This document shows, piece by piece, positions 17,909 to 21,890 of a stretch of 21,890 nt of DNA (position 1 is the first letter of the stretch; each line of letters opens with the position of its first letter). The stretch lies in the NCBI GenBank assembly GCA_000969725.1, contig JXSR01S017596.1. One strand, 5' to 3'. The DNA is from Ophiothrix spiculata (lineage: Eukaryota; Echinodermata; Ophiuroidea; Amphilepidida; Ophiotrichidae). A model generated the notes under the pieces. It worked only from the letters and a program-made list of their open reading frames with translations, was not told where the DNA came from and ran no database searches. A program made the position numbers and the translations under genes.

Positions 17909-18837
17909 TTTAAAACATAACAGGTAGGTTGCCTAGTTATAAATTTAGCTTAGAACAATTAGTTTTCTTGATATTTTACCAAACATGGGCTCCTAATATT
18001 AAATCACAATTTGCCTGCAAATAAATGATAAATATGTGAGTATTTATGGTTTAACTTTCTTTACCAGTTTATTGTATTTATTCACTGAAATACCCATGAC
18101 ATAGTGGATCAGTCCAATACACTTTCTTGAATTGCTCAGAACAGTGACCAAAGCTCTGAGCCCCTGTGGTGTTGTTACATCATCCTGTTAGCAAATTTAC
18201 AAGTCTCAGTTGCTGTGTTGGTCAGTGGAATCTAGTTGAGATAAGGAAAATTGATATGAAGGTCCTTTGATTTTAGTCAAATATAAAATGATTCAAATGT
18301 GTTGGTTGTTGTACATTGTACTGGCTATACATTGATGTTCAGAATGTAGGCAGGGAATGGGATGTAGGCATATTATAGACCCATGGTCAAATTGGAAGTA
18401 GCCTATGAACTTGGCACTGTCTGTCTGAGAGGTGATGAATGAATTCAAGATGTGTTTACTGGTCAATTGGTGATTGGACTTTATTATGCAGTGTTAAAAT
18501 CATGTTAGAAATTATAAAGGAACTTCAATGAAAATAGAAGTGAATCTAATTTGTTCTCCACTACATTTTGAGTCTTGTGTGCTTGAGAAATATAAAAGCA
18601 GGACAGTTGAAATATGCCTTTCAGCTAATATAGGACAACAGAGACTTGGGGCAAGTCTATGGTTTTGAAGATATTAAAGTATTATATTTCACTCAATTTA
18701 TAAATACAAGACAATTATACCATTGTTATAGAAATTATATTTTGATAAGCTTTCAAAATTGCTTGAATACACATGAAGCTGCAGATTGCCATCCTGTAAA
18801 ATAGTGCATATCTCGGATAACTGTATAAAGATACTTT
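17909..18837. other. No feature recognised
   Basis: AT-rich sequence. A minus-strand frame of roughly 60 codons without a start passes through about 18290-18490 (FITSQTDSAKFIGYFQFDHG). It has no clear splice sites or known domain. CAG|GTAGGT near 17922-17930 is a good donor string on the plus strand, but no frame supports it. Confidence 0.4.
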
Positions 18838-19151
18838 AGGAGACACGCGTGGCCGAGCGGTATAAGTCTCAGACTGTTAATCATTGGGCATTGACAGTGT
18901 GGGTTCGACAGTGTGGGTTCGAATCCGCTCAGCGGCGTGTGTAATTTCCTTGAGCAAGAAACTCACTCCTATGTGCTCCTCTCCACCCAGGTGTCAAATG
19001 GGTACCGGCATTCTTTAATGCTGGGAAGGTAACAGGCTTGCGAAGAAGGAGGTGTGGCAATCCCCTCTCCACAAAATTTGAGTCTGGCCCAATCGCTAGA
19101 GAAAGAGAGATGGGCACTCCGACTAAGGTTGTCCCATTTACCTTTACCTTT
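18838..19151 (+). mobile_element. Complete tRNA-derived SINE with 14-bp target duplication
   Basis: TATAAAGATACTTT occurs exactly at 18824-18837 and 19152-19165, flanking a 314-bp unit. The head (about 18843-18940) is tRNA-like: ACACGC pairs with GCGTGT, TGGCCGAGCGG (18850-18860) fits an A box, and GGTTCGAATCC (18916-18926) is a perfect B box. A 14-base unit, ACAGTGTGGGTTCG, is duplicated in tandem (18894-18921), so a second partial B box precedes the good one. The body contains TTCCTTGAGCAAGAAACTCA and CCCAGGTGTCAAATGGGTACC-like sequence, a theme I recall from invertebrate tRNA SINE cores. The tail is a short CATTTACCTTTACC repeat instead of poly(A). A SINE has no protein of its own and depends on a LINE for copying. 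Confidence 0.9.
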
Positions 19152-19219
19152 TATAAAGATACTTTCTCATGAATTATTGACAATATGTGGCTGTGTGGCA
19201 ATTTCAATGAGTCTTCTCG

Positions 19220-19789
19220 ATAAACCTTGAAGTATACAGTAAGAAATCAGACTCTGTAAGAGATCCATAGCATATCCCTTGTATTCTACAACACTGTGAA
19301 CTAGTGTTTTTGTGTTGTGTAACAGACTAACAATGATTGATAATGGTGCGTTTACACTATGACCACTTGTTTCGACGGAAGGTAACGTATTTTCAACCAA
19401 AAAGATGTAAACGACTGATAGTAACGATAGTGTGCGTGGCTAGCAGCATGTGTGAGCATTAACTGACTTCACTCAAAGCTGCAATACGCAGGTCTACGTT
19501 GCTTGTCATTACCCCCAATTCGTCACAGTGTAAACGCACCTTTAAGATTGAAAAGACCAAATCACTGTGTGTTAATACATTTTGTGTATGAATCTTTCAT
19601 GATTTGGGTGTTATTTTTGACTAATTTTGTTGCTATCACATGGACAAACCTTGAACATAAGTTTATTTGAATATTCAGAAAAAAATGGACACATTGTTAT
19701 GATTCTAAAAATACAGACTTATTTATTTCCGTGTATGGTCATATTGGTTTAAGTGTGTTAATCAGCTTACTGTATACTTCAAGGTTTAT
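19220..19789. repeat. 24-bp perfect inverted repeat enclosing 522 bp
   Basis: ATAAACCTTGAAGTATACAG and the next four bases TAAG (19220-19243) recur exactly inverted at 19766-19789. The matching stops sharply on both sides, which suits the terminal repeats of a transposon or a small inverted duplication. If TA is the target, the element would be AACC...GGTT with TA on each side. The enclosed segment carries a separate inverted-repeat element at 19345-19540, so this would be a nested insertion. No transposase is visible. Confidence 0.7.
19345..19540. mobile_element. Short MITE with GGTGCGTTTACACT ends
   Basis: GGTGCGTTTACACTATGAC at the left matches the inverted right end GGTGCGTTTACACTGTGAC at 18 of 19 bases. 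The right end is followed by TTTAAG and the left is preceded by GATAAT, so a TTAA target is possible but not proven. Length 196 bp, no coding capacity. It lies inside the larger 24-bp inverted repeat. Confidence 0.75.
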
Positions 19790-19853
19790 AGCGTATCTCT
19801 TCCTCCAAACTATCCTGAAATGCCAGCCCAAGGCTGTATGAACTACCTGGTCA

Positions 19854-19859
19854 AATAAA
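19854..19859 (+). promoter_or_regulatory. Possible poly(A) signal AATAAA
   Basis: AATAAA follows a short GC-richer stretch (about 19790-19850) on the plus strand. The same stretch is open on the minus strand for about 50 codons, without a start, reading KDLFDQVVHTALGWHFRIVW. Either strand could hold a worn gene or retroelement fragment. By itself the hexamer is common in AT-rich DNA. Confidence 0.2.
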
Positions 19860-19994
19860 TCTTTCAAGAGTATTAATATTTTTGTACAGGAATATTAGCC
19901 CTATGATCACACAAACACGGAGGAATAACTACTCATATTTTTTAATCTAACTAAAGACTCTTTCTCGTTCACTGTATCATAAAAATACAAAGTA

Positions 19995-20925
19995 CAGGGT
20001 GTGCCAATAAAAACGCAAGATTTGAAAACAAAAATATTTAAAATATAAGCAGGCCATTTTTCTCATCAAAACATTAATGATACTAAAATAGAGCTTCTCT
20101 CCTTCATTATGCCCTTTGTTTCATCCAATTTGGATATTCCTGTCCGGAGAAACAGCATTTTCAAAATGGAGCACAAATTTCAATCTGGTCCGATTTGTGG
20201 TCATCGGATGAAGTATAACAACCAAGAATGATATGCATCCAAGACATTAGCCCCTATAAATTTAAACCCGCTAAACTAATTTTACAATTATTTTTGGCTC
20301 AAAGATATTAGCTGTCAATTATTTTCATTGAAAACAAAACAGATGATCGATTTGAAGAAAGAATTATAAGCAATTATTAAGCAATTATGAAATTTAGTTT
20401 TAGCAGTCTCAGCTTTGCTGGTTTTAATAGTGGTACTTCAGTCAGTGTCAGCTCTAAAGTAGAACAAACAATTCAAGGGCTTTCGTATTAACCTTTTATA
20501 AAAATGAATAGATAATATGCGAGACTCGCAGGCAGTATCTGCAATTGTAATTTGGGGGGAAAATTACATTGTGTATCAAGATAAATTTTACAATCAAGGT
20601 CCATATCATGCCAGATATTCAGAAACGAACTTACATTCTGGTTTGGGGAAACTTTGAACATGAAATTTGGCATAGAAAACAATTGAAATCTTTATTTCTG
20701 GCAATTGTAAAAGTTATTCTGACATCCTTTTTGGCCCGATTGGATACTTTCAATGAGCTTTTGATATAACACTAAGCAAAAAATGCAAGTAAGCGATAGA
20801 AAACAAAATGCTATTTGAAGCTGAGATTATGTACAATAACATATGATAATTGTTTTTATTACATGTAGCCTAATTCTCTCAGAAAAAAATCACAAAAAAT
20901 CTTGCGTTTTTATTGGCACACCCTG
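19995..20925. mobile_element. Non-autonomous Tc1/mariner-type element
   Basis: The outer 29 bases, starting CAGGGTGTGCCAATAAAAAC and continuing GCAAGATTT, are identical and inverted at the two ends (19995-20023 and 20897-20925). TA stands outside each (19993-19994 and 20926-20927). The interior (931 bp in all) has no transposase that I can read. The frames at 20488-20769 on both strands overlap and have no helix-turn-helix or DDE pattern. The perfect ends suggest relatively recent movement. It is not the same family as 2854-3932, although both start CAG and use TA. Confidence 0.85.
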
Positions 20926-21756
20926 TATGATCACATCAAAACAACTTGTTAATACAATGTACACCACACTATACACACATGGAATGACAATCAATATCCT
21001 TTAATAGCTAATTCTGAGAAATGGTAAAAATCAAGGATAATTGAGATGATATCAGTACCATTTCATCTGATAAAGGTTGTTTTGACAATTTCCTGATATT
21101 TCCCATGTAACTTCTCATCCATGGCACAAAGAATCATGTCATACTTCGATGTTTGCAAGCTACAATAATTATTAGACATCATATAAAATTTCAACATCCA
21201 ATAACTTTGATACTTATTCTCACAACACTACAGGACAGAAGATGCTGAGTTTTTACTGATATTATTTTGTCTGTATCTTTGCCCTTAGAATTATTGCACT
21301 GAAATAGAGCTTAATTGCAAAACTAGTGGATTGTCATGAAATTGTATTTATTTCAACTTTTCACGACATCCTGTTGTTGTGGGGTTTCAATTAGGTATTC
21401 AAATATGTTACAGAGTTGTTCATCACAAATCAATGATGATGCATCCATGGAAATTTTGATCATTTTGATGGCTTAAGCCACCCTAGCGTTATGAAAAAAC
21501 ACAGACGCATCGCATGAAGAGTTGTTGATTTTAATTTTGATAAATCTTGAAATAACTTCATCAGGATTGTTGCTATTCATAATTTGGTAAGATTTATGTG
21601 TTACAAACCTTAATTCTGTTAGGGTTACCTTGAGGATATGGCTGTAGATCATGAATAATTGCCCTTTCAAGTTACATAATTGTGGCCAAAAAATCAAATT
21701 GCTAGAATTTCTAAATCATTAGACTGAAGTGCAATGTGTACACACTAAATATAGCA
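20926..21756. other. No gene recognised
   Basis: AT-rich sequence with a 12-bp palindrome TGGCTTAAGCCA at 21469-21480. The 74-codon minus-strand frame at 21473-21697 has no recognisable domain or splice support. Confidence 0.5.
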
Positions 21757-21828
21757 AGGGGCAATGAGGATAAAGTGCCTTGCCCAAGGACACAACACAT
21801 GGACAAATGCGCCCATACCAAAAATAAA
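21757..21828. mobile_element. Fragment resembling a SINE core domain
   Basis: The segment contains GAGGATAAAGTGCCTTGCCC, then AAGGACACAACAC and GGACAAATGCGCCCATACC. I recall GGATAAAGTGCCTTGCCCAAGGACACAA as a frequent conserved core in tRNA-derived SINEs of marine invertebrates. No A or B box is present to its left in this window and the right side runs into the hairpin at the window edge. It could be an isolated fragment or a truncated copy. Confidence 0.4.
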
Positions 21829-21829
21829 T

Positions 21830-21890
21830 GCCATCGGATAGCCATCGGATAACCATCCGATGGTTATCCGATGGCTTTTTGGTAGCCATC
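21830..21890. repeat. GCCATCGGATA repeats forming a 16-bp hairpin
   Basis: GCCATCGGATAACCAT (21841-21856) and its exact reverse complement (21860-21875) are separated by three bases and followed by five T. A direct copy of GCCATCGGATA stands just before (21830-21840), and GGTAGCCATC at the window end may start another. In a eukaryotic setting this is more likely a repeat tail or short satellite than a terminator. It is cut by the window edge. Confidence 0.75.

Noticed and set aside
20488..20769. Frames inside the mariner-type element as transposase
   Set aside because: Overlapping on both strands, without a helix-turn-helix or DDE/D pattern; the element looks non-autonomous.
21841..21880. 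Hairpin plus five T as a rho-independent terminator
   Set aside because: The window is eukaryotic by every other sign and no gene ends here; the hairpin is made of a short repeated word.
1..21890. CRISPR array, phage defence or other bacterial system
   Set aside because: There are no regularly spaced repeats and no bacterial gene density; polymerase III units, a SINE and TA/TTAA-flanked MITEs place this in an animal genome.

Overview
This window looks like non-coding nuclear DNA from an invertebrate animal, probably a marine deuterostome or a mollusc. It is AT-rich, has no dense set of long open frames, and carries sequences with polymerase III A and B boxes, a short retroposon with a perfect 14-bp target-site duplication, and many short inverted-repeat DNA transposons with TA, TTAA or 8-bp target duplications. 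The lineage is inferred from the style of the repeats, not from a gene I can name. I found no bacterial operon, CRISPR array or rRNA.

Layout. 1-2620: a diverged direct duplication (1071-1545 and 2282-2617) surrounds a fold-back element (1632-2039) whose left edge forms a 54-bp near-perfect palindrome. 2854-3932: a Tc1/mariner-type element with about 210-bp inverted repeats and a decayed transposase start on the minus strand. 3935-4305: a tRNA-Ala(TGC)-like sequence (4048-4119, minus) with a T7 terminator, inside a segment bounded by 12-bp direct repeats. 4876-5207 and 10163-10608: two members of one MITE family. 6826-7276: the longest open frame, with other protein-like frames on the opposite strand; status unclear. 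8480-8745: a hairpin and a small MITE. 11088-11442: a TTAA-flanked MITE with a 36-bp perfect palindrome at its centre. 11577-11790: a diverged tandem repeat with three spaced TGACCY half-sites. 12761-13194 and 13455-13706: two more MITEs, the second with a TGACGTCA site in each arm. 14542-14830 and 15704-15857: G-rich hAT-like remnants. 18838-19151: a complete tRNA-derived SINE. 19220-19789: an inverted repeat of 24 identical bases enclosing another MITE. 19995-20925: a non-autonomous mariner-type element. 21757-21890: a SINE-core-like fragment followed by a 16-bp hairpin.

Coding content is minimal. The best candidate is a minus-strand last exon at 16143-16285 (46 residues and a stop behind a good splice acceptor). 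Two phase-compatible minus-strand candidates lie upstream at 17612-17694 and 17760-17814. I recognise none of them by family. The window is best read as intron or intergenic sequence built largely of nested, decayed mobile elements. I see no convincing undescribed multi-gene system.
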